Shown one piece after another: positions 1 through 10,918 of a DNA stretch of 64,000 bases (position 1 is the first letter of the stretch; the number at the start of each line of letters is the position of its first letter). The notes under the pieces were generated by a model. That model saw only the letters and a program-made list of their open reading frames with translations. It was not told where the DNA came from and did not search any database. Made by a program: the position numbers and the translations under genes. The DNA lies in the NCBI RefSeq assembly GCF_025370935.1, contig NC_133486.1, positions 8,362,935 through 8,426,934 on the forward strand, given 5' to 3'. This DNA comes from Choristoneura fumiferana. Its lineage: Eukaryota > Arthropoda > Insecta > Lepidoptera > Tortricidae.

Positions 1-36
1 ATGCGTCGTGTGCATGGTTTTTATTGCATGCTCTCC

Positions 37-154
37 ACACCGCTGCTTAAAATACATAAACGGTGCGGAATCGCTGTGACGTGCCATAAACGTCACGCCT
101 TTTGGCGAAGAGCTTGCAGTAAAGTCACAGTTCACGTATTTTAAGCAGCGGTGT
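37..154. repeat. Short foldback element with 19-bp perfect arms
   Basis: ACACCGCTGCTTAAAATAC at 37-55 is exactly inverted at 136-154. The 80-bp loop shows nothing coding. It is probably a MITE-like element. Confidence 0.6.
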
Positions 155-179
155 CGCCGCTCCTCAAATCCATTATTTA

Positions 180-340
180 CCTTTTTAGGTACCTCCATAC
201 AAACGTAGTCCCGATCTCATTTAAAAACTAGGCCACAGAAGTAGATGACGTAATTATCTATGCCTGTGGTGATTTTCATATAAATGTGTAATATCAGAAT
301 TACAGGAGCTCAAAAGTCGGCAAAAAAAAAGTTGTCAACT
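180..340 (-). repeat. Dispersed repeat, inverted copy of 7640-7830
   Basis: The segment with the CACAG(A)AGTAGATGACG and CTATGCCTGTGG blocks recurs in reverse complement near 7640-7830, including the stretch that reads TACAAACGTAGTCCCG. No coding content is visible. Confidence 0.5.
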
Positions 341-1010
341 TTTCAAAAACTACAGCCATAAAAAATATAATGAATATCTTGATTGTAAAATATCATTGAT
401 TTCTGTGCTATACTTTTCGTATAATATGAGGACAACGAAACCCAAAATTCAACCGCCCAAATCTTGAAAAGCCTACAGCTATATCGATATAAATTACGGA
501 CGTCGTCGTCGTCGACGAAAGAGCAATATCCCAAACGAATACTATGCGGCCGCGCGGCCAGTTCATTCAATGACTAAGATTATTATGATTATGATTATTA
601 TGGAATTTAAAAAGTTGCGGAAAGTATTTGAAATTTACACAGATTCAATTAAAAAAAGAAACCAGTTTCAAAAATCGAATTCCGTTTACATCGATTCAAA
701 TTTAAAAATGGAATTCGTTGTCGTGGTGAAAATTTTTTCAGTACATTGCATTGCAGAAATTATGAGGTCCTTTTGCAGTTAAACAGCAATAACTTTTAAA
801 TTATTAGAAAAACTAGTAAGTGATATACCATTTTAAAATCTATATTAGATGAGCGTATTTTTATTTATTAGCCACTTAAGTGTAAGTAGTAATTTTTTTT
901 ATCGCGAAGGGCCAAACTTAAGGCTTATAAATAAATTAACAAATAGTGTTTAAGTCATTTTTCAAATAAACAGGATTCAGCATAAAATAATTGTACCTAC
1001 CGTGTAAAAG
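341..1010. other. Intron or intergenic AT-rich sequence, nothing recognised
   Basis: Only short chance reading frames occur. No Ig half that could serve as the exon upstream of exon A was found here. Confidence 0.5.
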
Positions 1011-1015
1011 CCCTC

Positions 1016-1262
1016 CATCCCAGCCTATATACGTCCCACTGCTGGGCACAGACCTCCTCTCAGAACAAGAGGGCTTGGGCCATAGTTCCTACGTGGGCCC
1101 AGTGCCGATTCGGAACTTCACACGCACCATTGAATTGCTTTGCAGGTTTGTGCAGGTTTCCTCACGATGTTTTCCTTCACAGCAAAGCTCGTGGTAAATT
1201 TCAAATGTAATTCCGTTCATGAATTTCGAAAAACTTAGAGGTGCGAGCCCGGGTTTTGTAGT
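1016..1262 (+). repeat. Lepidopteran-type SINE
   Basis: The block from CCCACTGCTGGGCACAGACC through GGTTTCCTCACGATGTTTTC to GGTGCGAGCCCGGGTTTTG is, from memory, a very common short interspersed repeat in moth and butterfly genomes. It lies upstream of exon A. Confidence 0.7.
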
Positions 1263-1637
1263 CTTTGTGGCACTAAAAAAATTAAGCTGAGGGAGATTTT
1301 TTTCGATTTTCACAAAAATGACGATATCTCAAAAACTAAGCCATTTTTACTAAACCTAAAACCTCATATTCTGAGAGGTAATTACTTAGCAGCAGCTGTT
1401 GATGGTATAACGTCGGTTTCAGGGACACCCTGTATGTTTCAGTTACATTTAGTTTTATTACATCTGCAGTACCTACTACTTTTACTATATACTAATATAC
1501 CAACTGCACAATCAGGTATACTTTTATGTTTCTAGAAAAGTAAAAAATAAATGAATTGTTAAATCTATTATTAATCTAGGTGCCTTTTTTTAAGTGGTCA
1601 AGAAAATCACATCATCTATATAACCTTTATTTTTCAG

Positions 1638-1834
1638 CGTGATCAAAGGCAAACCAAAACCGACGATTACTTGGCTATATAACGACCAATACTCGTCATC
1701 ATTTAGTGATCTACAGTACACGTCGGATACCATACATATGGATTACTTGAGTGCAGACGACAAGGCAATTTACAGGTGTATAGCGGAAAACGTTGTTGGA
1801 ACAGACTCTCACGATATTGAGTTGGTTATACTAT
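1638..1834 (+). CDS. Exon A: second part of an Ig domain (Ig1)
   Basis: The exon is open from a TTTTTCAG acceptor to a T|GTAAGT donor. It encodes an I-set-like Ig segment: a GKPKPTITW stretch with the C-strand Trp, then an ADDKAIYRC segment with the F-strand Tyr-x-Cys, then IAENVVGTDS and a G strand. The exon starts with one base of a codon, so the previous exon must end in phase 2. If it ends in TG, the split codon TG|C restores the first disulfide Cys just before VIKGKP, as Ig domains of this type require. That upstream exon is not in the window. The exon ends in phase 1 and joins exon B in frame. The assignment rests on motif spacing only. Confidence 0.85.
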
Positions 1835-1849
1835 GTAAGTCCTAACCTT

Positions 1850-2216
1850 ATGCTACAAAAAAAAGTCAGGTCCAGATGTCGTAGATCTTTTATTTCGTAG
1901 ATTTGTCGGAGATTAGAGAGATAGTTGCTCAGAGAATTAGTTCGTTGAAGTGGCCAACGCCACAGACGTGCCAGCCCAACGGCTGGCCACGTCTGTCGCA
2001 GGACCGATGAACGGTGGAGCAGACGAGTCCTCGAATGGAGACCACGGACGGGGAAACGTAGTGTAGGGCGTCCTGAGGCACGGTGGACGGATGACCTTAA
2101 GAGGATCGCTGGCGGCGGATGGATGCGAGGGGCTGAAGACAGAGTGTTGTGGCGCGCCATGGAAGAGGCATATGTCCAGCAGTGGACTGCTGTAGGCTGA
2201 TGATGATGATGATGGA
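1850..2216 (+). mobile_element. 3' end of an RTE-like non-LTR retrotransposon, decayed
   Basis: The sequence reads, with breaks, as the C-terminal RT tail: WPRLSQDR-type GHVCRRTDERW, then VLEWRPRTGKRSVGRP and RWTDDLKRIAG, ending VQQWTAVG and a stop. A (GATGAT)n tail follows, at about 2200-2212. It is homologous to the tail of the element at 12987-15008. It lies in the intron after exon A. Confidence 0.8.
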
Positions 2217-2269
2217 GAGAGATAGTTTTAGTGGTAATATAATATACTCAGCGGCACAAGTTTTGTCTT

Positions 2270-3345
2270 TTTAAAGGTTCCCAAACTCAAGCATGTAATA
2301 CTATTAATTCAGCAGCTGCCAGCAACCCCATTATCGAAATATTTAAGAATCAATCCATACCACGAGGATTGACGTTTGGCTGTCAAAGGCCTCTCGTCAG
2401 TTCCGTTTTAAACGTTTCACAGTTACTCGACTATGAGTTAGCGTGCCTGAAGGAGGCCAGAGAAGCTTGGTGTGTTTCATGTCCTGGAGCAAACATCCCA
2501 GTTAAGATTGGGACTCCCCTCGGCTAAAATCAACCCATGCTTCTCTGTTGGAAAATAGCCATAGTATCAGGTCCGGAGTCAGGCCATTGGCTCAACGCCC
2601 TCCCTTCCCGTCAGTTAGGTACGGTTCTGGGTCCAAGCACCTTAATTGAGGATAGCAATATCCTTAAGGCTTGGTTGCAGAATATGTATCTCCCACACTC
2701 GAACCTGTGGTAAGGACATAGATCAGCTGGGACGTCACGGCCTCTCATGCTCCAAAAGCGCTGGTCGCTTATTCCGCCATGGCACCATCAATGACCCGGT
2801 CCGCCGCTCGCTTGCCACCGTCTCTGTGCCCGCAATCCATGAACCCGTGGGCATGGCCAGAGACGATGGCAAGCGCCCCTACGGGGCTACTCTGGTGCCA
2901 TGGAAGCTGGGTAGGGCTCTGGTGTGGGACGCAACGTGTGTCAACACTTTTGCGCAGTCCCACGCAGCTACAGCTGACCAGGCCCAAGTTCTCAAGCGCC
3001 CCAAATACTCTTCTCTTTTAAAGGACTATGAGTTTGCGGCGCTCGCAGTGGAGACAATGGGTCCCTGGTTGGCTGACATGAGGGCCTTCATGGGGGCCTT
3101 GTCGTCCCGACTGATAGAGACCTCAGGAGACCCCAAAATTGGCGCTTACCTCTCCCAGCGAATTTCTCTGACTGTACAGAGAGGTAATGCCACCAGTGTG
3201 ATGGGATCTATGCCGCAGGAGAGCCTCTTAGATGGTGTTTTCTTTTTATAGTTTTTATAGTTAGTATATTTATGTAGTTTTCAATTATTTTGTTTCCTAT
3301 CATATTGTTGTATCTTATGTTGTGAATAAATGATCTATTGGAACG
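2270..3345 (+). pseudogene. C-terminal part of a non-LTR reverse-transcriptase ORF
   Basis: An open stretch from 2646 to 3251 encodes LRIAISLRLGCRICISHT, CGKDIDQLGRHGLSC, then GKRPYGATLVPWK, LVWDATCVNTFA and further motifs. I recognise this as the tail of a family of RT-like ORFs common in lepidopteran genomes, with a zinc-type C-x-C...H-G-L-x-C motif. Upstream, 2540-2645 encodes SGPESGHWLNALPSRQLGT in another frame, so a frameshift lies near 2643. Stops and shifts continue to 2270. The element seems to end near 3340 after an AATAAA and an A-rich tail. Confidence 0.65.
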
Positions 3346-3349
3346 GGAA

Positions 3350-3972
3350 AAAAACAAAAAATATATATGTTCGCGGAGAGTTTCGAGTAAAGTATGAGCG
3401 AAACAAGATTCGGGTCTTAGACCCGGGTGAACGAGTCAGTAGGGTATCTTCAGAGTGTGGGCAGTGAACCAAGTAGCTATCGTTGGACGACGTGAGTATG
3501 CTGGGGTTTTCGCCGATGGTTCGAAGAGATGTCGTGTCGGTTGTGCGCTCGCCACCAGAGAAGACGTCTTTGTGATGGATTGGCCTCCTCAATCGCCCGA
3601 CCTCAATCCGATTGAGTTGTTATGGGATGAATAGGACAGGAGTGTGAGAAAAATGCGACCAACTAATAAAGAACAGCTTTGGGAATACCTGCACATTTGT
3701 TGGAATACAATTTCGGCATCAACACTGCAAAAATTAATTACGCGAATGCCGAAAGTGTATGCGGCAGCGTTGAAAGCAAAAGGCGGATATTTCGAAGAGT
3801 CTAAAGTTGGCAAAAACTGATATTTTTTTATTTAATTGTGGTTTTAAATTAGAGGATTAGCTTTGTTTTTGTATGTATTAGAAGATTATTAAATACTTTT
3901 ATTAATACATTGTGTTATAGCTTCATTTAACCGAAATTACAGAGTGAACTTAAACTTTTGACCGGTACTGTA
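3350..3972 (+). mobile_element. Tc1-like DNA transposon remnant, 3' part
   Basis: At 3575-3820 the + strand encodes WPPQSPDLNPIELLWDE, an internal TAG, then about 60 residues to a stop. This is the catalytic C-terminal motif of Tc1 transposases (SPDLNPIE). The element ends at 3972 in ACTTTTGACCGGTACTGTA, which is a typical Tc1-like terminal repeat read inward as TACAGTACCGGTCAAAAG. The matching left terminus was not found. The N-terminal part is missing or too decayed to read. Confidence 0.75.
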
Positions 3973-4615
3973 GACCCATATATCTCTCCGGTTACACAAT
4001 GCTCGAAATGTTGGAAGTTTGGACATCTAATCAGGTTTTGTTCACCAAGTATCGTATGCCCGAAGTGTGGAGGAGCACAGGCTCATTGTAAGACAGCTGA
4101 TTTTAAATTTATTAATTGCAAAAATCTTTTTAAGAGAAAAGAAGATAAAAGGAATTTTGGCATCTAAAGTTCGTGTTTATAAAAAAAGATTATAGTTATA
4201 TTTGCAAGAAAATAAAAAAGAGCTTGTTACACCCATCAAGATTGACTCAACCTTCACAGGACGAATTATCTATTACCTCTGCTGGAAAGACGAGAGCTGG
4301 CAAATCATATAGGGATGCCGTTCTTACCAAGCTTTGACCCAACATTAATGAGTCTGAGTGCGTCATAAGTCCTCCTGTAGTTAAGAAGCCAAAGGGCAGG
4401 TTCGAACAGGTGTTGAAAGTCAACACGAAATTCGAACGAGAAGCAAGCCAAAAAGAAATCCCGTAGAGAATGAGGACGAAGATCTTGTTTCTGAGCAGCC
4501 ACAAAATGTCTTCACTGAAGATCGAAGTCAGAAGAAGGGCAAGAGGAGACTTAGTTGTTTTGAGAGGTTTATTGAAAGATAGATTAAAGGATATTTTGAT
4601 GTAAGTTTATTGTAT
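3973..4615 (+). pseudogene. Zinc-knuckle gag fragment of a non-LTR retrotransposon ORF1
   Basis: Directly after the Tc1 end, the frame reads VDPYISPVTQCSKCWKFGH, IRFCSPSIVCPKCGGAQAHC. These are the CCHC-type zinc knuckles that close ORF1 proteins of Jockey/R1-type elements. The downstream part, with AGKTRAGKSYRDAVLTKL, stop codons and lysine-rich stretches, looks like the following ORF1 tail in several frames. The Tc1 element seems to have inserted into this gag fragment. Confidence 0.6.
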
Positions 4616-4927
4616 TAATAAATACCGTCCTAACATTTCCGACTTGATAAATGGGAATTTTTACTTTTTTCAGAATTGGGTAATCCTGGGTTCTCCTTAC
4701 TCAAATCACGAGTACTATTATTGATTTTGACGAAGAAAAAAAGTCCTCAATTTTCCATATAAATTTTATGTGTCCATTTCGTAATGAGTCATATAAACTG
4801 TAAACCGCGTGTCTAGAATACCTAACCTATGTCACAAAAGAAAAACTAAAGACCGCGGGAGAACGCACTCTTTGGATTTTTATTGTTTGTTTTGTTTTTG
4901 TAATATCCAATGATATTTTAATAGTAC

Positions 4928-5053
4928 ATTGTGTCTTAAGGGCGGTAAATAAGGAATTACGAACGAGAGTCTATTAGAAGCCGGAAGTCGAAGACTGAGG
5001 GCTTTAATGAGTCGATGTTTGTAATTCTAGTACCGCCCGTGCGACATACAATG
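4928..5053. repeat. Small MITE with TTAAGGGCGGTA-type inverted ends
   Basis: Left end CATTGTGTCTTAAGGGCGGT is roughly inverted at TACCGCCCGTGCGACATACA on the right. The related block GTATTAAGGGAAATAAATAAG at 12897-12975 is a second, partial member. Confidence 0.55.
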
Positions 5054-5129
5054 TTTTTCATCACATTTGCGAGTATAATTTTATATTTGTAAAAGAAAAA
5101 ATATAATTGTTCCAAATATTGGCGATACC

Positions 5130-5251
5130 TTAGGCTGCGCTCTTGGCAGCGTCGCCCTCCCCCTCCCTCAGCATGTGCCTGAGCCGCGTGTGCTTGTGGT
5201 CCTGCTGCTGCACCATGCGCAGCAGCGCGCGCGCGCGCTTCAGTTCCGGCA
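5130..5251 (-). CDS. Isolated GC-rich coding-like terminal exon, unknown protein
   Basis: On the minus strand, after a possible acceptor (GAGTCAG) at 5252-5253, the frame reads PELKRARALLRMVQQQDHK, then HTRLRHMLREGEGDAAK and three further residues to a TAA at 5130-5132. GC content and codon choice (CGC, GCG, CTG, CAG) are unlike the AT-rich surroundings, and the peptide looks like the end of an alpha-helical protein. I do not recognise it. It could be the last exon of a gene nested in the intron after exon A, a captured exon fragment, or chance. Confidence 0.35.
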
Positions 5252-5252
5252 C

Positions 5253-5360
5253 TGACTCATTTACCGACCTTGGGCTTCATGAAAAGCAAATTTGTACGTG
5301 CAGTGACTCATTTACCGACCACGGGTTTCATGACAAGCACATTAAGGTCGAGGGTTTTAT
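5253..5360. repeat. Short direct duplication beside the isolated exon
   Basis: TGACTCATTTACCGACC followed by a GGGCTTCATGA-like block occurs twice, at about 5254 and 5311, about 57 bp apart. It contains the possible splice acceptor of the minus-strand exon. Confidence 0.6.
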
Positions 5361-5438
5361 TTAGGGGGTTGCAATCAAGGTAGCCTTCATGTTTTGACAC
5401 TGTTTACGAGCACGTGTGATGAAAAATGTTTTTTTTTT

Positions 5439-5590
5439 ATTTCCTGGCAGTGGTCGTAAAAAGCACAATGTTTAGTCTCGGTCAAAAGTGCAATAGATTG
5501 AACTCGTATTATCGAAGGCCTCCCCTTTGGGTCGGCCTTCGCACTAACTCGTTTATCTGTTGCTTACTTTCCAACCTCTACAACAATGTA
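5439..5590. repeat. Dispersed repeat with GAAGGCC/GGCCTTC hairpin
   Basis: The segment with TTTAGTCTCGGTCAAAAGTG, ATCGAAGGCCTCCCCTTTGG and CCTCTACAACAATGTA recurs at 22857-22992. A weaker relative is near 36490. Function unknown. Confidence 0.6.
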
Positions 5591-5599
5591 CTATTGATT

Positions 5600-6390
5600 T
5601 CGTTAAAGAACATATTTATTATAAGACATCTAATTTTCTTTCAAATCAGTTTCTTTCTTTGGTCCAATATTTTCGACAAAGTGCAAATTATATGCTAAAA
5701 TTTTTCCATTCATTTTAATCGTTTCTAGCTAGATATTTCTTAATAAGTACTTCTTCTTTAGTATTACTTATTTACCTTACTTTAAACTATTCGTTCTAAA
5801 ATTCTAGATATCTTAAAATTAATCTAGCATATTTGAGCAAGTATTTGGGTCAGTTTTAATGTAGACACCTGTAAAAAAATCATAATTTTTTAACAAAAAA
5901 AAATTTGTTGACAAAGTAAATATATAGGCTGGGAGTCGGAAGATGCGAAGGAAACCAGAGATGAATCTTAATTCCTTTAATTACGGAATTTTACAATTAT
6001 AATTAAAATATTGATTAAATCTAAGTGGTGCCTAATGCTCGATGCTAGATGCAAAAGTGATTCTAATATTTCACATTTGTGGAAACGGCGACAGCGATGT
6101 CACGTTGTGCTGCGTCGACACACGTGCTGGGAGTGGGCGGCGCATTTGTTCCTATACATATGTAGGCACGTTGCTATGCGTGCATATAACAAAGTATGTC
6201 TCCATAGATTGATTAAAGTGCTAATTACACTCACTTAATATCCAGTGTACGGCTTTAATGGCGTGGCTAAATTTAGAATAAAAAATTCTGATGAAAAATC
6301 TTTACAGAAGTTTTTAGTCCCACTAACCCTATGATCTGCTAAAATATTCTGGGTCAGGTAGGTAATTTTAAGATGCCATGTATAATAGTA
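5600..6390. other. AT-rich intron sequence, nothing recognised
   Basis: No coding frame, RNA gene or repeat that I recognise. Confidence 0.4.
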
Positions 6391-6738
6391 AAATAAATCC
6401 GGATAACTCACGCTCACGTCTTAAATTACGGTCAACAGTTGGTGTAAACGTGTCTTTACAAAATGATATTGTTAGTGCTGTGTGTGTGTGTACATTTGAA
6501 AAAATAATAATAAAAAGAAAACGTGGGTAGTTGTGTGCCAGTAGTAGTTTCATCGAATAGTGGCGCGAAGCAGAGTCGTTGCCCGCAGTGTGCATTTTGC
6601 AGCAGCCGTCGTGGCGTGTGCTCCTTAAGGAAGGGCTGCAAATTAGTCCGAAACATGTCGAGCTAAGCTCGATTTTAGTTGTGAGTTATCCCGGTTTATG
6701 TCACTATGAGCGAGTCTCACGGTAGTTTCATGTTCAAA
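6391..6738 (+). repeat. Foldback repeat ending beside exon B
   Basis: This shares the end GAGTCTCACGGTAGTTTCAT and the AACATGTCGAGCTAA block with the complete copy at 53950-54198 and the partial inverted copy at 27555-27760. The left part has the GGATAACTCACG block. It stops about 35 bp before the acceptor of exon B. Confidence 0.65.
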
Positions 6739-6772
6739 CATACCATGTACTCATATAAGTATACATTTTCAG

Positions 6773-6944
6773 ATCCACCGGAACTCACGAAGACCACCAG
6801 TCCTCGCATTGTCAAGAATGAAGGAGAAATGGTGACGTTGACGTGCCCTGTTGATGGATCTCCCACTCCCGATGTTGTTTGGAAACTCAACGGCAACAAA
6901 CTATTGGGTATGACCCATAAGATCTTCAGGGACGGCAGTATCAG
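6773..6944 (+). CDS. Exon B: first half of Ig2
   Basis: The acceptor is ATTTTCAG. The first two bases complete the codon left by exon A, giving Tyr followed by PPELTKTT. The exon encodes the A-C strands of an I-set domain: NEGEMVTLTCPVDGSPTPDVVW, with the first disulfide Cys, the GxPxP turn and the core Trp. It then runs through KLNGNKLL to DGSI and an AG|GTGTGT donor in phase 2. A foldback repeat ends about 35 bp upstream of the acceptor, so only a short polypyrimidine region separates repeat from exon. Exon C supplies the second half of the domain in frame. Confidence 0.88.
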
Positions 6945-7173
6945 GTGTGTCAATTTTTTCGGAAGTTTGATAATACACTGTCGATTAAAATTAAAGGATC
7001 ATTCAGCTTGGAAAGTGACCCGGTACTTATGCTCAACGCAATTTTTACTGTTCACACGCAATTGGTCGTGTACCTTCGTCTGTATCTCAATTGGGTAAAG
7101 TTTCCCTGACGGCGGTGCGGCAGCGTTAGGTATTTTTGGGATATTGCTGTCTTTATCGCTCGTTGAACTAAAA

Positions 7174-7550
7174 TGAACTAAAAGAATTTCTTTGCTCACC
7201 CGCGACCGCGACCTTTATGATAGGTAGCTAAGTTTATGCAAGATATGCGTGTTCAATGTTCATGCAGTTCCTCCACCTCCATACTGTAATGTAAGAACAC
7301 ACACAAATCACACAAACTCATCTTTCACCACCACCACAACACACTGACGCGTTTCAAACTCAACAAGATCATCTTCAGAGCAACATAACCACAAACGCGT
7401 CAGTGTATTGTGGTGGTGGTGATAGATTAGTTTGTGTGATTTGTATGTGTTCTTACAATGTGGAGGTGGAGAAACTGCATGAACACGCATATCTTGCATA
7501 AATTTGGCTATCATAAGGTCGCAGGTGAGCAAAGAAATTCTTTTAGTTCA
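7174..7550. repeat. 377-bp palindromic MITE-like element (family P1)
   Basis: TGAACTAAAAGAATTTCTTT at the left end is inverted at the right end, and the arms stay complementary nearly to the centre (TCACACAAAC..., GTGGTGGTGG...). Related copies lie at 28318-28613, 47509-47896 and 50787-51672. Confidence 0.8.
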
Positions 7551-8093
7551 TTGATAGGACTCATAGGAACTCATAGAACCTCCGCAAAGTAACGTCTGAT
7601 TCAATAAATTATAAGTCTTTAATTCTCTTGCAAAGTTGGCCGCTTTTTTGAAGACTTTTTAGCTCCTGTAATTCTGATATTACACATTTATATTTGAAAA
7701 TCTAAAAAACCACAGGCATAGATAATTACGTATAGTCTATACTCACAAAATGTCATCTACTTACTTCTGTAGGCTAGTTTTCTAATGAGACCGGGACTAC
7801 GTTTGTATTGAAATTAGAAAGAAGAGACATCTCTTAAATGGGTGTTCCTTTCTTTCGCAGACAGAAATATCATAGAATTTCATTTCGCAGAATTCGTTTC
7901 AAATAATATTTGGTCCTTGTATTTTTACTTCGAATAGGTACCTATTATTGTTTAAACGATTATTTACTTGAATGAAACATATTTATTAAAAAAATATCTC
8001 AATGAATTTGAAAATCTCGTTTTTTTAACAAACTTATCAAACTGTAACTTTTTGTAAAAAGCAAAAAATAATTATTTAAATCTTCAAAGTACT
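7551..8093. other. Repeat-derived and AT-rich intron sequence
   Basis: 7640-7830 is the inverted counterpart of the repeat at 180-340. The rest is AT-rich and holds nothing I recognise. Confidence 0.4.
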
Positions 8094-9159
8094 GGGCTGT
8101 CCCATAAGTAAAGAGACAAAATTGAAATGAAAATATTTAATGAAAAAATATAATTAAGTGCTAGTATTTACATAAGGTCCAGTCAAGAATATAATCATAT
8201 TGGTTATTTTATATTAAATTTGCTAGTGCAATGCCTTTATAGCCAATTTTTCTAAGGTTTATTGCGGCTCGCCTCATCACAGCTTTTCTTGACCTAGTTG
8301 CCACAATTTTAACCAATCTAGTCCATCGATTTTTAAATGCAGCCAATGATTTGGATTTTTCCATTTGTTTTTTATATTCTCGTTTGCATAAAGACCAAAA
8401 AGTTACAATTCCACGAGCTTGGGGAACATTTGGGGCGTTATTATGTTTTAGTATAAAATCTATCCCCGCAGCCTCTACATGTTGGGTGACTTCCGTGGCG
8501 TAGTGGCATGACGCCATATCCGGCCAGAATATAATTTCTTCCCTATGGTAATATTTATCAATGAAGGGAATCAATCGCTTTATTATACATTCTCTCAGGT
8601 AAATGCGTGCGTTCATAGAGCCTGTGCAAATATATGGTTCAGACGTATTACCACTTTGGTCTATGGCTTGCCAAACCAGGTATTTATTGAAAAATTTGGC
8701 CTTTGGTATGATTTTTTGTGAATATTCTACAGCGTCCCGATTGTTCGCGTGGTAGTATTGCTTCCCAGGAACATCCATTGGGTCCACGGGCACGTAGGTC
8801 TCGTCATCTATTATGAGGACTTTTTGCAGTGTTTTTTCATACACTTTTCGGCATCCTCTTTTAGCTCGCACTTCCTGGTCTTTAATATATTTAGGAACAG
8901 ATAATTTCGCAAACGCTTTAAGCTGTAGGTCGTGTGTTTTCATTACGGTCGTTCATTTATATTCTTAGGCGACGAAACAGTACGTTTTCTTCCGGGAATG
9001 TTTTTATAAATATGTCCATGCGTTTCTTCAAAACGCTTTATAATTCGATGTCAGATATAATGACTACGGCGGCCATGACAGTCATTTTTCTTAAAAAAAT
9101 AAAAATCTTTTCAACCAGTTCAAAATTTGAAATTTGTCTCTTTACTTCTGGGACAGCCT
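8094..9159 (-). mobile_element. Mariner-type element with terminal inverted repeats, inactive
   Basis: Inverted ends GGCTGTCCCATAAGTAAAGA (left) and its near complement ending GGGACAGCC (right) bound a 1.07-kb element. A 244-codon minus-strand frame (8209-8943) encodes a DD(D/E) transposase core: VLIIDDETY with the first Asp, IIFWPDMASCHYA with the second. The third motif, normally an ARPIE(D)FW-type segment, reads NVPQARGIVTFW, so the last catalytic acid is gone. The N-terminal DNA-binding part between 8944 and the right end is broken. The copy cannot be active by itself. Confidence 0.8.
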
Positions 9160-9289
9160 TAATTGTTCTGCTTATTGTACTCTATTATAATGTCGTATGT
9201 AAAACAACGTTCAACCACAGAATAACTAATAGTACTACCGTAAATGATTAAAGGTACTTGTACAATCAACATTCTGTATTGTTTCACAG

Positions 9290-9384
9290 ATTCAAGGCCA
9301 CCTTAAATAGTAACGGAAACTATGAGTGTGAAGCCAGTAATGACCACGGAGTCGTCCGCATTAACACGAAAGTCGATGTTATTA
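9290..9384 (+). CDS. Exon C: second half of Ig2
   Basis: The acceptor is TTTCACAG. The single leading base completes an Arg codon with exon B (AG|A). The 95-bp exon encodes FKATLNSNGNYECEASNDHG followed by a G strand. This has the Tyr-x-Cys of the F strand and the typical A-x-N-x-x-G turn. The donor ATTA|GTAAGT leaves phase 1. Together with exon B it forms one complete Ig domain with 33 residues between the core Trp and the second Cys. The intron before it carries a complete mariner-type element. Confidence 0.88.
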
Positions 9385-10918
9385 GTAAGTAATAATCTAC
9401 ATCTTTTCTATACATAAAATAAATCTGTAGAAAGTCGGTGTCTGTACATTAGAAATATTTGGGGACAACTTTTACTAGGGCCCTATATTAGCGCAACAGA
9501 ACCCAAAACGATGATTTTTAGAATTATTGTCTGTGGTATGGCGTGTAAATAGCCAATTTTAATGGGTGGTGGAAGACCGAGAGCGCGCTATGCCAAATGA
9601 AATTTCCAACAGTGCAGAAGCACTCACCTGATTAGGGTTCCGGCCGACGATGTGATGCGGGGGTCTTGTGATGCGGAGTCGACGAAATCTTCTTATTTTG
9701 GCGATGCGGTTTATAACGAATACAAGACGTGAGCGGATGAAAAACTTATGTTAACGACAAGAGTGACAAGTCCTGTGCCAGAGAGCACCCCTGCACTGTG
9801 TATGGCCTAAAAAGGTTATAGTGCGCGAACAGTCTGTTTGCTTGTGCGTTTGCACACGCTAATCTCAGAAACCACTCAACTTAGAAGGATTCGTATTCCA
9901 CTGATGTGTTGCCCTTGATTTGAATTAACATGTAGTGTTTGTTTCATTCGAATCGGTTCACAAATAAAAAAGATGTCAATAAAAAAAAATGTCGAACAGT
10001 TTTCGAAGAATCGTTGTTGATTTCGCGAAAACTTCGGTTATCTATTAAAGTATTGACTAATTATAGCCTGCAAAATGACTTCAGGAATATAAAATTCGAT
10101 AAATGGATAGTTCGTAGAAATTATTTTCCAACGTAAGATGATTTGACAACAATATGGTAACATAATAAATAGGGTTCATCTTAAGTTTGACATGGTCATG
10201 TGAGTTAGTTAAGTAGGTACACGGAGACTTCCTGCCTATCCTGATATCAGAATATAAAAAACTGTCAATATCTGTCAGTACTGTACATTGAAAGTATTTG
10301 CAAAAAATTTTTACAATGGTAAATATCGACGCCCCCAGGCAATAAGTCGGTAATCGCAAAAAGTAAATTTTACAGGAAAAATGATTTACTGTTTTTGTTG
10401 AATATCTTTGCAACCAGTTAGAGTACTAAATATATTGATATATGAAATGAAAGCTAATTTTTTATGAACTATGACTTACACATTAGCTTTTAATAATATG
10501 CATTAAGTATTAAGCAATGGAAGAAAATACATTTTACAGATAATGAGTGAGAAATAATTATTTTTATTGTGCTGAATCTGTTAAGAGTGAATTTGTAACA
10601 GCATACTATGGACTTTTATAACGTTATTTTTTTGTTATACGGGCTATCAGTAACCTGTTAGTACATAAGTTTTTATAGTGATTTAAAAGCTTGCTAAATA
10701 ACTGCAATGAACCATTGCGTTGTCGTTCTCAGGAAACCAACATATTTTTAGTATCCTTTAAATACCTTTAATCACTAAAAGAAAAAAAACCTCGTAATTT
10801 CAAAGAAAACTGTTTGGCAGATGGATAATCGTACGTATATAGATGATAGATGGGGGCATTATGCAACGTGGTCGAGCATAGAGTACTGAATGCTCCGGGC
10901 CTACGATTCCACTCCTAT
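9385..10918. other. Intron sequence, nothing recognised
   Basis: Mostly AT-rich. The 9480-9810 part is richer in GC and looks like a decayed repeat, but I cannot name it. Confidence 0.35.
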
